From: Propionibacteriaceae bacterium
Lineage (GTDB): Bacteria; Actinomycetota; Actinomycetes; Propionibacteriales; Propionibacteriaceae
Assembly: GCA_031265725.1 (NCBI GenBank)
Contig: JAISCH010000099.1
Coordinates: 1-5,425 of the forward strand
Reading direction: 5' to 3'
DNA: 5,425 nt
Below, piece by piece: positions 1 to 5,425 of this stretch; within the stretch, counting starts at the first letter, position 1, and every line of letters starts with the position of its first letter. The notes under the pieces were generated by a model, which was not told the origin of the DNA, ran no database searches, and was given only the letters and a program-made list of their open reading frames with translations. Made by a program: the position numbers and the translations under genes.

Positions 1-316
1 CCTGCGCCGACCAAGCGGCGTCCTCGACCACCGAGTCGAGTCCAGCGAAATTACGGAACCAGTTGACTGCGGTCAAGGTGGCCTGCTGGGCCGCCGCCGA
101 TGGCGCGCCCGCCAGACAAGGGCTCTTCGAGCCGGTCCAACCTATCGGCACCTCCTTGGCTGGCTGCAAAACTTCCAGATAGGCGCTGCTCACCGATGTC
201 TTGTCATTATGGTTGACTGCCAAATCATCCGCCACCGCGACCGCAGGCGATCCGGCGAATAACGACGCAATCAATCCCAATACTGCGGTGGCTGCTATGA
301 CACCACTTCTCGACAT
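1..316 (-). CDS. Exported CAP/SCP-like domain protein, 5' part only
   Basis: The reading frame opens with ATG at 316 and stays open for 105 codons to the window edge, so the C-terminal part is missing. Residues 1-29 look like a Sec signal peptide: a short start with Arg3, a hydrophobic core over about residues 6-21, and an AVA motif that would allow signal peptidase I cleavage after residue 27 or 29. The mature part contains GWTGS (59-63), a Cys at 67, and the stretch QQATLTAVNWFRNFAGL (77-93), followed by a Val-Val-Glu-Asp segment. This resembles the first helix of secreted actinobacterial CAP (SCP/PR-1) domain proteins, where a TL-x-x-VN-W/Y-R-x-x-AGL pattern is common; that link is from memory. 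The diagnostic later CAP motifs lie outside the window. An AGGGGA ribosome binding site sits about 5 nt before the ATG. The cellular role is unknown. It is separated from rplO by a terminator, so it is probably a separate transcription unit. Confidence 0.75.
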   Translation of the reverse strand, partial: MSRSGVIAATAVLGLIASLFAGSPAVAVADDLAVNHNDKTSVSSAYLEVLQPAKEVPIGWTGSKSPCLAGAPSAAAQQATLTAVNWFRNFAGLDSVVEDAAWSAQ

Positions 317-320
317 GCTG

Positions 321-327
321 TTCCCCT
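321..327 (-). promoter_or_regulatory. Ribosome binding site of the CAP-like gene
   Basis: On the minus strand the bases read TAGGGGA, ending 4 nt before the ATG at 316. This purine run supports that ATG as the start and agrees with the signal peptide beginning immediately after it. Confidence 0.6.
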
Positions 328-339
328 AGCGTTGCGACA

Positions 340-380
340 GAACTGGGGATATTATCGCAGCATTCAAATGAATTGGGGAT
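340..380. repeat. Direct repeat pair with 30-nt period flanking the putative -10
   Basis: The plus-strand copies are GAACTGGGGAT at 340-350 and GAATTGGGGAT at 370-380, identical at 10 of 11 positions and exactly 30 nt apart, close to three helical turns. One copy covers the expected -35 position and the other covers the expected transcription start of the CAP-like gene. Between them lies a short palindrome, ATTCA-AA-TGAAT, at 362-373. The arrangement is like a two-site operator, but no regulator is identified. Confidence 0.4.
351..359 (-). promoter_or_regulatory. Candidate extended -10 promoter element
   Basis: The minus strand reads TGCGATAAT, a TGn motif directly followed by a hexamer matching TATAAT at five of six positions. 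It would place the transcription start near 343-345, giving a leader of roughly 28 nt before the ATG at 316. No good TTGACA-like -35 is found at normal spacing: the hexamer with a 17-nt spacer is TCCCCA, which belongs to a direct repeat. This could be an extended -10 promoter, an activator-dependent promoter, or chance in AT-rich DNA. Confidence 0.4.
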
Positions 381-386
381 TCTTTG

Positions 387-402
387 TATTGAAAGATCAA
401 TA
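387..402. repeat. Inverted repeat TATTGA-N4-TCAATA
   Basis: Six-base perfect arms (387-392 and 397-402) are separated by AAGA on the plus strand. It lies in the AT-rich region between the rplO terminator and the CAP-like gene. It could be a protein-binding site upstream of that gene or a weak secondary structure; arms this short in AT-rich DNA can arise by chance. Confidence 0.3.
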
Positions 403-412
403 AATCATTACC

Positions 413-447
413 GAAAAAGCGAAAGGGGCCCGCCGAAGCTAGCCCCT
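413..447 (-). terminator. Intrinsic terminator after rplO with a UUCG loop
   Basis: Read on the minus strand, AGGGGC (447-442) pairs with GCCCCT (429-424). The stem continues through a U-G wobble and one mismatch to a two-pair GC stem closed by a C(UUCG)G tetraloop, a highly stable loop type. It is followed by TTCGCTTTTTC, a partly interrupted U-tract ending near 413. The hairpin starts 17 nt after the rplO stop codon. No matching T-run follows on the plus strand, so it should act only on minus-strand transcripts, ending the ribosomal-protein operon here. Confidence 0.85.
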
Positions 448-464
448 CAACACTCTGAACTGGA

Positions 465-905
465 TCACAGGTCGTTTACTGAGCCACCCGCTTGTTCGAT
501 TTTGGCTTTTGCGGAGGCGGAGAAGGCATTCGCGGTGACTTGTACCGCGACACCGATCTCCCCGTTGCCGAGCACCTTGATCAGGTTCCCAGCCCGGACA
601 GCGCCCTTGGCGACTAAATCATCCGGGGTGACGGCTCCCCCATCGGGGAAAAGCTCCCCGATACGGGCCACATTGACCACTTGGTATTCCACCCGGAATG
701 GATTCTTGAAACCGCGCAATTTAGGCAGCCGCATATGCAATGGCATCTGCCCACCCTCAAAGTTCTGCGGGACATTTTTGCGCGCGCCGGAGCCTTTGGT
801 GCCGCGTCCGGCCGTCTTGCCCTTCGACGCCTCACCGCGACCCACCCGGGTCTTCTTCGTGTGCGCACCTGGCGCTGGGCGCAGATGATGCAACTTCAAC
901 GCCAT
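465..905 (-). CDS. rplO: 50S ribosomal protein L15
   Basis: L15 is a late-assembling 50S protein that binds 23S rRNA. The 146-residue product has the typical glycine-rich basic N-terminal region (residues 20-40, with TRVGRG and [11 protein letters not shown]), then [18 protein letters not shown] (49-66), the family signature, and a globular C-terminal part with [12 protein letters not shown] and VLGNGE motifs. I chose the ATG at 905, one base after the rpmD stop, because family members start M-x-LKLHxLRP. A GTG at 914 in the same frame would add three residues (VSE before the Met) but would leave only one base after the GGAG sequence. The ATG has GGAG about 10 nt upstream, inside the last codons of rpmD. 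This is the last ribosomal-protein gene of the cluster and is followed by an intrinsic terminator rather than by secY. Confidence 0.97.
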   Translation of the reverse strand: MALKLHHLRPAPGAHTKKTRVGRGEASKGKTAGRGTKGSGARKNVPQNFEGGQMPLHMRLPKLRGFKNPFRVEYQVVNVARIGELFPDGGAVTPDDLVAKGAVRAGNLIKVLGNGEIGVAVQVTANAFSASAKAKIEQAGGSVNDL

Positions 906-906
906 C

Positions 907-1107
907 TCACTCACTCTCCTCGATGATCGTCACCAGATGCGGGATGGCGGCGACCATGCCCCGGATCTCCGGACGGTCGGCCTTCTCCACAACCTGCCCG
1001 ATCCGCTTCAGCCCAAGCGCGCGCAACGTGTCGCGCTGGCCTGGATTGCCGCCGATACCGGACTTGACTTGCTTGACTTTGATCGTCTTAGCCACTGTTT
1101 TCGCCAT
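907..1107 (-). CDS. rpmD: 50S ribosomal protein L30
   Basis: L30 is a small 50S protein. The 66-residue product shows the core family pattern: [10 protein letters not shown] at 10-19, then an Arg/Leu-rich helix ([15 protein letters not shown], 24-38) and a final segment with [12 protein letters not shown] (48-59). The length is near the usual 58-66 residues. The ATG overlaps the rpsE stop codon as TGATG, and an AAGGAGG Shine-Dalgarno sequence lies 10 nt upstream, encoded by the Lys-Glu-Ala codons near the end of rpsE. This suggests coupled translation with S5. It ends one base before rplO begins. Confidence 0.97.
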   Translation of the reverse strand: MAKTVAKTIKVKQVKSGIGGNPGQRDTLRALGLKRIGQVVEKADRPEIRGMVAAIPHLVTIIEESE

Positions 1108-1724
1108 CAGGCATTCGCCTCCTTACGAGCGCGCAGGATCGCGGCCGGGGTGACATCCTCAACCTGCAGCCCGCGCCGCCGAGCGACAGCTTCCGGCTCC
1201 TCCAGGCTGCGCAGTGCCGCCACCGTGGCATGGACGACGTTGATCGCGTTGTCAGAGCCGAGCGACTTGGCCAGCACATCATGCACACCGGCGCACTCCA
1301 GCACGGCCCGCGCCGAGCCACCAGCGATGACGCCGGTGCCTGGCGATGCCGGGCGCAACATGACGACGCCAGCGGCGCGCTCGCCCTGCACCGGATGCGG
1401 GATGGTGCCCTGGATGCGCGGCACCTTGAAGAAGTGCTTCTTCGCCTCCTCGACGCCTTTCGCTATCGCGGCGGGAACCTCTTTGGCCTTGCCATAGCCG
1501 ACGCCGACCAGGCCGTTGCCGTCACCCACCACGACCAGCGCGGTAAAGCTGAAACGCCGACCGCCCTGGACGACTTTGGCGACGCGGTTGATCGAGACGA
1601 CCCGCTCCAAATACTGGCTCTTCTCCTTCTCCGGAGTCTGGTCGCGGTTACGCCGGTCCTCGCGGCCCCGACGCTCTCCCGAGCCTCGTCCCTCGCCGCG
1701 ACCTTGACGCGCAGTTCCGTTCAT
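1107..1724 (-). CDS. rpsE: 30S ribosomal protein S5
   Basis: S5 sits on the back of the 30S body and helps decoding accuracy; the loop around [14 protein letters not shown] (47-60) is the region where spectinomycin-resistance mutations occur in homologues. The 205-residue protein has the double-stranded-RNA-binding-like N domain (about 38-103, with [14 protein letters not shown] at 67-80). The C-terminal domain (about 110-190) contains [20 protein letters not shown] from 124 onward. The first 35 residues are an Arg/Gly/Glu-rich, low-complexity extension, a common actinobacterial trait that makes the protein longer than the E. coli form of 167 residues. A strong GGAGGAAAGG ribosome binding site lies 6 nt before the ATG at 1724, in the 19-nt gap after rplR, which fixes this start. 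The stop overlaps the rpmD start. Confidence 0.98.
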   Translation of the reverse strand: MNGTARQGRGEGRGSGERRGREDRRNRDQTPEKEKSQYLERVVSINRVAKVVQGGRRFSFTALVVVGDGNGLVGVGYGKAKEVPAAIAKGVEEAKKHFFKVPRIQGTIPHPVQGERAAGVVMLRPASPGTGVIAGGSARAVLECAGVHDVLAKSLGSDNAINVVHATVAALRSLEEPEAVARRRGLQVEDVTPAAILRARKEANA

Positions 1725-1743
1725 TGCTTACCTTTCCTCCGCC

Positions 1744-2127
1744 TCAGAATCCGAGTCCGGCTTCGCGGGCGCTGTCAGCCAACGCCGCTATACGTCCGTG
1801 ATATTTGTTGCCAGCCCGGTCGAACACCACCGTGTCGACGCCTGCGGCCTTGGCCCGGTCGGCGACCAACTTGCCCACCTGCTTGGCCTTGGCCGACTTG
1901 TCGCCACTCAGCGCGGCCACTTCGGCCTCCATCGAAGAGGCGGAGGCCAGGGTGAAGCCGCGAGTGTCGTCGACGACCTGCGCCACGATATGCCGCGACG
2001 ACCTGGTGACGACCAAGCGCGGACGCTCCGGAGTGCCTTTGACGATCTTGCGGACCCGGTTCTGCCGACGCACCTTGGCAGCGGTGCGATCGGTGAGTCT
2101 CTTGCCAACTCGCAGTGAGATAGCCAT
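1744..2127 (-). CDS. rplR: 50S ribosomal protein L18
   Basis: L18 binds 5S rRNA and, with L5, anchors it in the central protuberance of the 50S subunit. The 127-residue product has the basic N-terminal segment ([21 protein letters not shown] from 18), then [12 protein letters not shown] (43-54), and the C-terminal [24 protein letters not shown] motif from 102, ending GF as usual for the family. I chose the ATG at 2127, which overlaps the rplF stop as TGATG. An in-frame GTG immediately before it (2130) would add one residue and is less likely. Upstream Shine-Dalgarno pairing is modest, so translation may depend on ribosomes finishing rplF. Confidence 0.97.
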   Translation of the reverse strand: MAISLRVGKRLTDRTAAKVRRQNRVRKIVKGTPERPRLVVTRSSRHIVAQVVDDTRGFTLASASSMEAEVAALSGDKSAKAKQVGKLVADRAKAAGVDTVVFDRAGNKYHGRIAALADSAREAGLGF

Positions 2128-2669
2128 CACTTACCAGCCTTTCCAGCCTTGCGGCGTACTCGCTCACCTGAGTAGCGCACACCTTTACCCTTGTACGGCT
2201 CAGGTTTGCGGATTTTGCGGATATTCGCGGCCACCTCGCCAACCTGCTGCTTGTTGATGCCGCTCACCGAGAACCGGGTATTCGACTCGACCGTGAAGGT
2301 GATGCCCTCCGGCGCGTCCACGATCACCGGATGGGAGAAGCCCAACGCGAATTCAAGCTGCTGCGGGGTCTTGAAGATAACCCGGTAGCCGACGCCGACG
2401 ATCTCCAGCTTCTTCTCGTAGCCCGCCGTCACGCCGATGATCATATTGTCCACCAACGTCCTGGTCAGGCCGTGCAGCGAACGGTTCCGCCGCTCGTCGT
2501 TGGGACGAGTGACCTCCAACTGGCCGACATCGTTCTTGGCCACCCTGATCGGCTCGGCGACGATATGGCTGAGCGACCCCTTGGGGCCTTTTACACTTAC
2601 GTTCTGGCCGTCGAGGGAAACCTCAACTCCGGCCGGGATGGCAATTGGGAGCCTGCCAATACGCGACAT
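2127..2669 (-). CDS. rplF: 50S ribosomal protein L6
   Basis: L6 lies near the factor-binding site of the 50S subunit, close to the sarcin-ricin loop. The 180-residue product has the normal full length and the two repeated L6 domains (about 11-82 and 90-165). Recognisable features are the [15 protein letters not shown] start, VKGPKGSL (26-33), and the C-terminal signature [15 protein letters not shown] (155-169) followed by a basic tail, [11 protein letters not shown]. The ATG at 2669 has a strong AAGGAG site 6 nt upstream. The gap from rpsH is 12 nt, and the stop overlaps the rplR start by one base. Confidence 0.98.
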   Translation of the reverse strand: MSRIGRLPIAIPAGVEVSLDGQNVSVKGPKGSLSHIVAEPIRVAKNDVGQLEVTRPNDERRNRSLHGLTRTLVDNMIIGVTAGYEKKLEIVGVGYRVIFKTPQQLEFALGFSHPVIVDAPEGITFTVESNTRFSVSGINKQQVGEVAANIRKIRKPEPYKGKGVRYSGERVRRKAGKAGK

Positions 2670-2681
2670 AACAAACTCCTT

Positions 2682-3089
2682 TCACCACACGTAGGCGAGC
2701 ACTTCGCCGCCCACGGACTTGGACTTGGCCTCTTTGTCGGTCAACAGACCTTGCGAGGTTGAGATGATCGCCACGCCCAGGCCACCGAGCACTTTCGGCA
2801 GCGCGGTGGACTTCGCGTACACCCGCAGGCCGGGCTTGGAAATCCGGCGCAGACCGGCGATGGAACGCTCGCGGTTGGACCCGTACTTCAACTTGACAGT
2901 CAAAGTCTTGCCGACCTCTCCGGCCTTCGGCTCAGCCACCTCGAAATCAGCGATATAACCCTGGGCCTTCAAGATCTCAGCGATGCTGACCTTGATATTG
3001 GAATGGGGCATCGATGTGGTGTCATGGTACGCCTGGTTGGCGTTACGCAGACGAGTCAACATGTCTGCGATTGGATCTGTCATTGTCAT
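2682..3089 (-). CDS. rpsH: 30S ribosomal protein S8
   Basis: S8 is a primary 16S rRNA-binding protein of the 30S platform; in E. coli it is also the translational repressor of the spc operon. The 135-residue product begins [17 protein letters not shown] and ends GGEVLAYVW, both characteristic, with SKPGLRVY (84-91) and the [12 protein letters not shown] block (110-121) of the RNA-binding C domain. The ATG at 3089 is used, as in most relatives; a second ATG at 3083 would remove only two residues. The best Shine-Dalgarno-like sequence, GGAG at 3106-3109, is 16 nt from this start, unusually far, and is partly inside a hairpin. The gene follows the only large gap in the operon (82 nt). Confidence 0.97.
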   Translation of the reverse strand: MTMTDPIADMLTRLRNANQAYHDTTSMPHSNIKVSIAEILKAQGYIADFEVAEPKAGEVGKTLTVKLKYGSNRERSIAGLRRISKPGLRVYAKSTALPKVLGGLGVAIISTSQGLLTDKEAKSKSVGGEVLAYVW

Positions 3090-3107
3090 GACTTTTTATT
3101 TCTTTCT

Positions 3108-3142
3108 CCAAGGGGTTTCCCGGCGACCGGGACCTTCCTTGG
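3108..3142 (-). promoter_or_regulatory. Hairpin in the rpsZ-rpsH gap, next to the rpsH Shine-Dalgarno-like sequence
   Basis: In the minus-strand transcript, CCAAGG (3142-3137) pairs with CCTTGG (3113-3108) and TCCCGG (3132-3127) pairs with CCGGGA (3123-3118) around a three-base TCG loop. The two six-pair stems are separated by a symmetric 4x4 internal loop, AAGG against AACC, with potential tandem G-A mismatches. The last two bases of the outer stem are the first two of GGAG, the best ribosome-binding sequence before rpsH. No U-tract follows, so it is not a standard terminator. It could control S8 translation, bind a ribosomal protein, or mark an RNA-processing site. Confidence 0.55.
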
Positions 3143-3171
3143 TTGTCGTTTGAAGCTGAAGGATAACTGGT

Positions 3172-3357
3172 TCACCAGCTCGACTTGGTCACACCGGGCA
3201 ATTCGCCTTTGTGGGCCAATTCACGGACACAGATACGGCACAAGCCGAACTTGCGATACACCGACTTCGGCCGCCCGCAGCGATTGCAGCGGGTGTAGGC
3301 CCTAACGGCGAACTTCGGTTTGCGGGACTGCTTGACTTTCAGCGCTGTCTTTGCCAT
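3172..3357 (-). CDS. rpsZ: 30S ribosomal protein S14, zinc-binding type
   Basis: S14 is a 30S head protein needed for late assembly. At 61 residues this is the short, zinc-binding form (also called rpsN type Z), with CNRC at 24-27 and CRIC at 40-43 giving a CxxC-x12-CxxC zinc site, followed by the conserved [17 protein letters not shown] ending. All four ligands are present. Actinobacteria often carry a second, zinc-free S14 elsewhere under Zur control; none is seen here. The ATG at 3357 lies 5 nt after the rplE stop. Its Shine-Dalgarno signal is weak and purine-rich (AAGAAG/GTGAG), contributed by the poly-Lys codons and stop of rplE. Confidence 0.98.
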   Translation of the reverse strand: MAKTALKVKQSRKPKFAVRAYTRCNRCGRPKSVYRKFGLCRICVRELAHKGELPGVTKSSW

Positions 3358-3362
3358 CTAAC

Positions 3363-4001
3363 TCACTTCTTCTTCTTGCCAACGAACTTCGGACGACGAC
3401 GCTTGTCGGCATTTCTGTCGACCTCGTTCTCCGGTGCCTTGAATGGGAAACCGAGCGCTTTGAGCAGTGCGCGGCCCTCATCGTCATTCTTCGCGGTGGT
3501 GACGAAAGTGACGTCCATACCGCGCAGTTTGTCGATCTTGTCCTGGTCGATCTCATGGAACATGACTTGCTCGGTGAGACCGAAGGTGTAGTTGCCCCGA
3601 CCGTCGAATTGGCGCCCGGATAGGCCGCGGAAGTCACGGATACGCGGCAGCGCCAGCGTGAGCAGCCGGTCAGCGAACTCCCACATCCGGTCCCCGCGCA
3701 GCGTCACATGCGCGCCGATCTGCATTCCCTCGCGCAGTTTGAACTGGGCGATGGACTTGCGGGCCTTGGTGATCGTCGGCTTCTGCCCGGTGATCTGGGT
3801 GAGGTCGCGCACTGCGGAGTCGATCACCTTGGAGTCGCGGGCAGCCTCGCCGACACCCATATTCACCACGATCTTGGTCAGGCCTGGGATCTGCATGACA
3901 TTGTCGTAGCCGAATTCCTTATACAGCGCCGGGACGATCTCACTGCGGTAACGCAGCTTCAACCGAGGCGGTGTCTTGGTCTCAGGTTTCTGGTCAGCCA
4001 T
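3363..4001 (-). CDS. rplE: 50S ribosomal protein L5
   Basis: L5 binds 5S rRNA with L18 and contacts the P-site tRNA in the central protuberance. Conserved blocks include [20 protein letters not shown] (34-53), [21 protein letters not shown] (from 72), the [14 protein letters not shown] segment (114-127), and the [20 protein letters not shown] block (from 132) before the [25 protein letters not shown] end of the core. The protein then continues for 24 residues (189-212), a hydrophilic basic tail ending in KKKK, so at 212 residues it is longer than the usual 180-190. The ATG at 4001, overlapping the rplX stop as TGATG with AAGGA 6 nt upstream, is chosen over the in-frame TTG at 4004. Confidence 0.97.
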   Translation of the reverse strand: MADQKPETKTPPRLKLRYRSEIVPALYKEFGYDNVMQIPGLTKIVVNMGVGEAARDSKVIDSAVRDLTQITGQKPTITKARKSIAQFKLREGMQIGAHVTLRGDRMWEFADRLLTLALPRIRDFRGLSGRQFDGRGNYTFGLTEQVMFHEIDQDKIDKLRGMDVTFVTTAKNDDEGRALLKALGFPFKAPENEVDRNADKRRRPKFVGKKKK

Positions 4002-4378
4002 CAAATTTCCTTCCCGGTCTTGCGGGCGATGCGAACACTGCGAGTAGTGGTGTAAGTGGTCCCGTCGGGACGGGTCTTCTTCACTTCCTCGCGCGTGTAG
4101 CCGACCCGGGTCACTACCTCTTTCCGGTCGACCCGCACCAGCAGTTGCACATTGGAAGCCGAGATCGGCGCCTCGGCGGTGATGATCCCGCCTGGGGTGT
4201 TCTGCCGGGTCTGCTGATTCGGCTTGTCCTTGCGGTGCTTCTTGACCAGGTTGACGCCCTGGACGACCACCCGTCCGTTCTGCGGGTCGACGGAGATTAT
4301 CTCTCCCTTCGCGCCCTTGTCCTTGCCAGCGATGACCATCACCCGGTCACCCTTCTTCACATGCAGCGTCTTAGCCAT
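4001..4378 (-). CDS. rplX: 50S ribosomal protein L24
   Basis: L24 is an early 50S assembly protein at the tunnel exit side. The 125-residue product contains the KOW motif near the N terminus ([20 protein letters not shown], 8-27), then [12 protein letters not shown] (39-50), [15 protein letters not shown] (63-77) and a C-terminal part with R-x-GYT and [14 protein letters not shown]. Length and motifs fit actinobacterial L24. The ATG at 4378 overlaps the rplN stop as TGATG. Its ribosome binding site, GGAGGTGATC, is encoded by the last rplN codons. Confidence 0.98.
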   Translation of the reverse strand: MAKTLHVKKGDRVMVIAGKDKGAKGEIISVDPQNGRVVVQGVNLVKKHRKDKPNQQTRQNTPGGIITAEAPISASNVQLLVRVDRKEVVTRVGYTREEVKKTRPDGTTYTTTRSVRIARKTGKEI

Positions 4379-4744
4379 CAGATCACCTCCGGTGCCAGCG
4401 AGATGATACGCATGTAGCGCTTCTCGCGGAGTTCACGCCCGACCGGGCCGAAGATACGGGTGCCGCGCGGCTCCCCGTCCGGCTTCAGCAGCACGGCGGC
4501 GTTCTCATCGAACTTGATGTACGACCCATCGGCGCGACGAGTGGACTTGGCCGTGCGGACGATGACCGCCTGCAACTTCGCCCTTCTTCACTCCCCCGCC
4601 CGGAATCGCGTCCTTCACGGTGGCGACGATCTTGTCGCCCAAGCCCGCGTAGCGCCGCTTGGAGCCACCCAGCACCCGGATGCACAACAGCTCTTTGGCA
4701 CCGGTGTTGTCGGCGACCTTGAGCCTGGTCTCTTGTTGGATCAT
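4378..4744 (-). pseudogene. rplN: 50S ribosomal protein L14, frameshifted as written
   Basis: L14 contacts 16S rRNA across the subunit interface. The gene opens at the ATG at 4744, preceded by GAGGAA that overlaps the rpsQ stop. Residues 1-57 ([20 protein letters not shown] to KKGEV) are a clean L14 N-terminal half. The frame then goes wrong near 4573 and would end at a TGA at 4505-4507, giving 79 residues. The rest of L14 ([46 protein letters not shown], ending APEVI) is intact in another frame down to the TGA at 4378. The span is 367 nt; the normal 122 codons plus stop need 369, so two bases are missing at the codon for residue 58, usually Val. Both halves are otherwise well conserved and flanking genes are intact. 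A sequencing or assembly error is the likeliest cause; a real mutation or recoding is less likely. Confidence 0.93.
4381..4390 (-). promoter_or_regulatory. Unusually long Shine-Dalgarno sequence for rplX, inside rplN
   Basis: The minus strand reads GGAGGTGATC, complementary over ten bases to the usual bacterial 16S rRNA 3' end (GATCACCTCC). The GGAGG core ends 7 nt before the rplX ATG. The same bases encode Glu-Val-Ile, the normal C-terminal residues of L14, so coding and initiation signals coincide. Confidence 0.8.
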
Positions 4745-4751
4745 CGCTTCC

Positions 4752-5030
4752 TCACTTAGCCTTCTCGACGATCTCCACCAGCCGCCAACGCTTAGTGGCC
4801 GACAGCGGGCGAGTCTCCATCACCCGTACCCGGTCACCGACGCCAGCGGAGTTCTCCTCGTCGTGGACGTTCAAACGCTGCGATTTGGTCATCACCTTGC
4901 CGTAGAGCGGATGCTTCACCCGGCTCTCCACCACGACCACCACGGTCTTGTCCATCTTGTCGCTGACCACAACGCCCTCGCGGACCTTGCGGGAGCTTCG
5001 GGTAAGTGCCTGCTCACTCATCTCAATCAC
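4752..5030 (-). CDS. rpsQ: 30S ribosomal protein S17
   Basis: S17 is a primary 16S rRNA-binding protein of the 30S body with an OB-type fold. The 92-residue product contains [19 protein letters not shown] (17-35), [21 protein letters not shown] (from 38), and [28 protein letters not shown], all characteristic. The start is a GTG at 5030 overlapping the rpmC stop by four bases (GTGA), with GAGG four bases upstream. An ATG at 5021 would shorten the protein by three residues but lies about 13 nt from that GAGG. The GTG is preferred, not certain. The stop is followed after 7 nt by rplN. Confidence 0.96.
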   Translation of the reverse strand: MIEMSEQALTRSSRKVREGVVVSDKMDKTVVVVVESRVKHPLYGKVMTKSQRLNVHDEENSAGVGDRVRVMETRPLSATKRWRLVEIVEKAK

Positions 5031-5254
5031 TTGTCCTCATCCGAATCGGCGATAATGCCGAGATTTAGCTCTTGCAGCACTGTGTAAACCCGGGCGATGT
5101 CCTTGCGCGCCTCGCGCAGCCTACCGTGGGTGTCCAACTGACCAGTGGCAGCGGCGAAGCGCAGCCCGAACAATTCTTCTTTCAGTTGGGCCACCTTGAC
5201 GTTCAGCTCATCGCGGGACAGCCCACGCAACTCGTTGGCAGATAGTTTCGCCAT
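5027..5254 (-). CDS. rpmC: 50S ribosomal protein L29
   Basis: L29 lies beside the 50S tunnel exit next to L23, near where the signal recognition particle and trigger factor dock. The 75-residue product has the two-helix L29 core: [25 protein letters not shown] (from 9), then [25 protein letters not shown] (from 38). A short acidic tail, DSDEDK, follows, as in several actinobacterial homologues. The ATG at 5254 shares its A with the rplP stop (TGATG). Shine-Dalgarno pairing upstream is weak, so translation is probably coupled to rplP. Confidence 0.97.
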   Translation of the reverse strand: MAKLSANELRGLSRDELNVKVAQLKEELFGLRFAAATGQLDTHGRLREARKDIARVYTVLQELNLGIIADSDEDK

Positions 5255-5425
5255 CAGATGTCACCCACTTCCCTCTTGATGAAACGTGCTTTGAAAGGCA
5301 GCTTGTGAATGGCCAGCCGCATGGCCTCGCGGGCCACGTCCTCGCCCACACCGGCCACCTCGAAGAGGATCCGGCCCGGCTTGATATTGGCGACCCACCA
5401 TTCCGGGGAGCCCTTGCCGGAGCCC
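5254..5425 (-). CDS. rplP: 50S ribosomal protein L16, 3' end only
   Basis: The frame is open from the right window edge to the TGA at 5254-5256, giving 56 complete C-terminal codons. They encode [18 protein letters not shown], then [20 protein letters not shown] and [13 protein letters not shown], which match the C-terminal part of L16, a 50S protein near the A-site tRNA and peptidyl-transferase centre. The start lies outside the window. It overlaps rpmC by one base. Confidence 0.97.
   Translation of the reverse strand, partial: GSGKGSPEWWVANIKPGRILFEVAGVGEDVAREAMRLAIHKLPFKARFIKREVGDI

Noticed and set aside
1615..1715. Low-complexity Arg/Gly/Glu-rich start of S5 as a misplaced start codon
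   Set aside because: A strong Shine-Dalgarno sequence directly precedes the ATG at 1724, and such N-terminal extensions are known for actinobacterial S5.
937..1955. Long plus-strand open frames (937-1497 and 1230-1955) opposite rpsE, rpmD and rplR
   Set aside because: They are antisense to well-conserved ribosomal-protein genes, have Arg/Ala/Pro-rich low-information translations typical of GC-rich shadows, and show no recognisable domain.
3108..3142. Intrinsic terminator between rpsZ and rpsH
   Set aside because: The hairpin is followed on the minus strand by a purine-rich stretch rather than a U-tract, and terminating here would cut off six essential genes.
3351..4417. Plus-strand open frames opposite rplE and rplX (3351-3623, 3708-4055, 3971-4417)
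   Set aside because: They mirror conserved genes on the other strand, lack convincing ribosome binding sites and resemble no known family.
4378..4575. Separate small gene starting at the TTG at 4575
   Set aside because: Its translation is exactly the C-terminal part of L14, so it is the second half of rplN, not an independent gene.
4378..4744. Programmed ribosomal frameshifting in rplN
   Set aside because: The site (GTT G CAG) is not a known slippery sequence, there is no stop codon at the shift point as in prfB, and a restored product would lack a normal residue. A G-rich run at 4591-4597 is too far upstream to act like the prfB stimulator. A sequence error is simpler.

Overview
This window is the downstream half of a bacterial ribosomal-protein super-operon, read entirely from the minus strand. 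In transcription order (right to left) it holds the 3' end of rplP (L16), rpmC (L29), rpsQ (S17), rplN (L14, frameshifted as written), rplX (L24), rplE (L5), rpsZ (zinc-type S14), rpsH (S8), rplF (L6), rplR (L18), rpsE (S5), rpmD (L30) and rplO (L15). These are the tail of the S10 block fused to the spc block, an order known from many Gram-positive bacteria. A factor-independent terminator follows rplO. Beyond it, on the same strand and with its own AT-rich upstream region, lies the 5' part of a gene for an exported CAP/SCP-like protein that runs off the left edge.

The protein sequences point to an actinobacterium. S5 has an Arg/Gly/Glu-rich N-terminal extension, S14 is the 61-residue four-cysteine form, and L14, L15 and L16 match what I remember of actinobacterial homologues. 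The L15 sequence recalls Propionibacteriaceae, but I cannot fix the genus from this window. The coding DNA is moderately GC-rich, while the intergenic stretch around 345-420 is clearly AT-rich.

The genes are packed very tightly. Five junctions are TGATG stop/start overlaps, one is a four-base GTGA overlap, and most others have gaps of 1 to 19 nt. Several Shine-Dalgarno sequences are written into the last codons of the upstream gene. The one internal gap of note is 82 nt between rpsZ and rpsH, which holds a 35-nt imperfect hairpin touching the only good Shine-Dalgarno-like sequence upstream of rpsH.

I see no undescribed multi-gene system here; this is core translation machinery. The points worth a second look are a two-base loss in rplN (probably a sequence error, since L14 is normally essential), the rpsZ-rpsH hairpin, a basic C-terminal tail on L5, replacement of the usual secY neighbour by a terminator and an exported-protein gene, and a paired direct repeat in the promoter region of that last gene.
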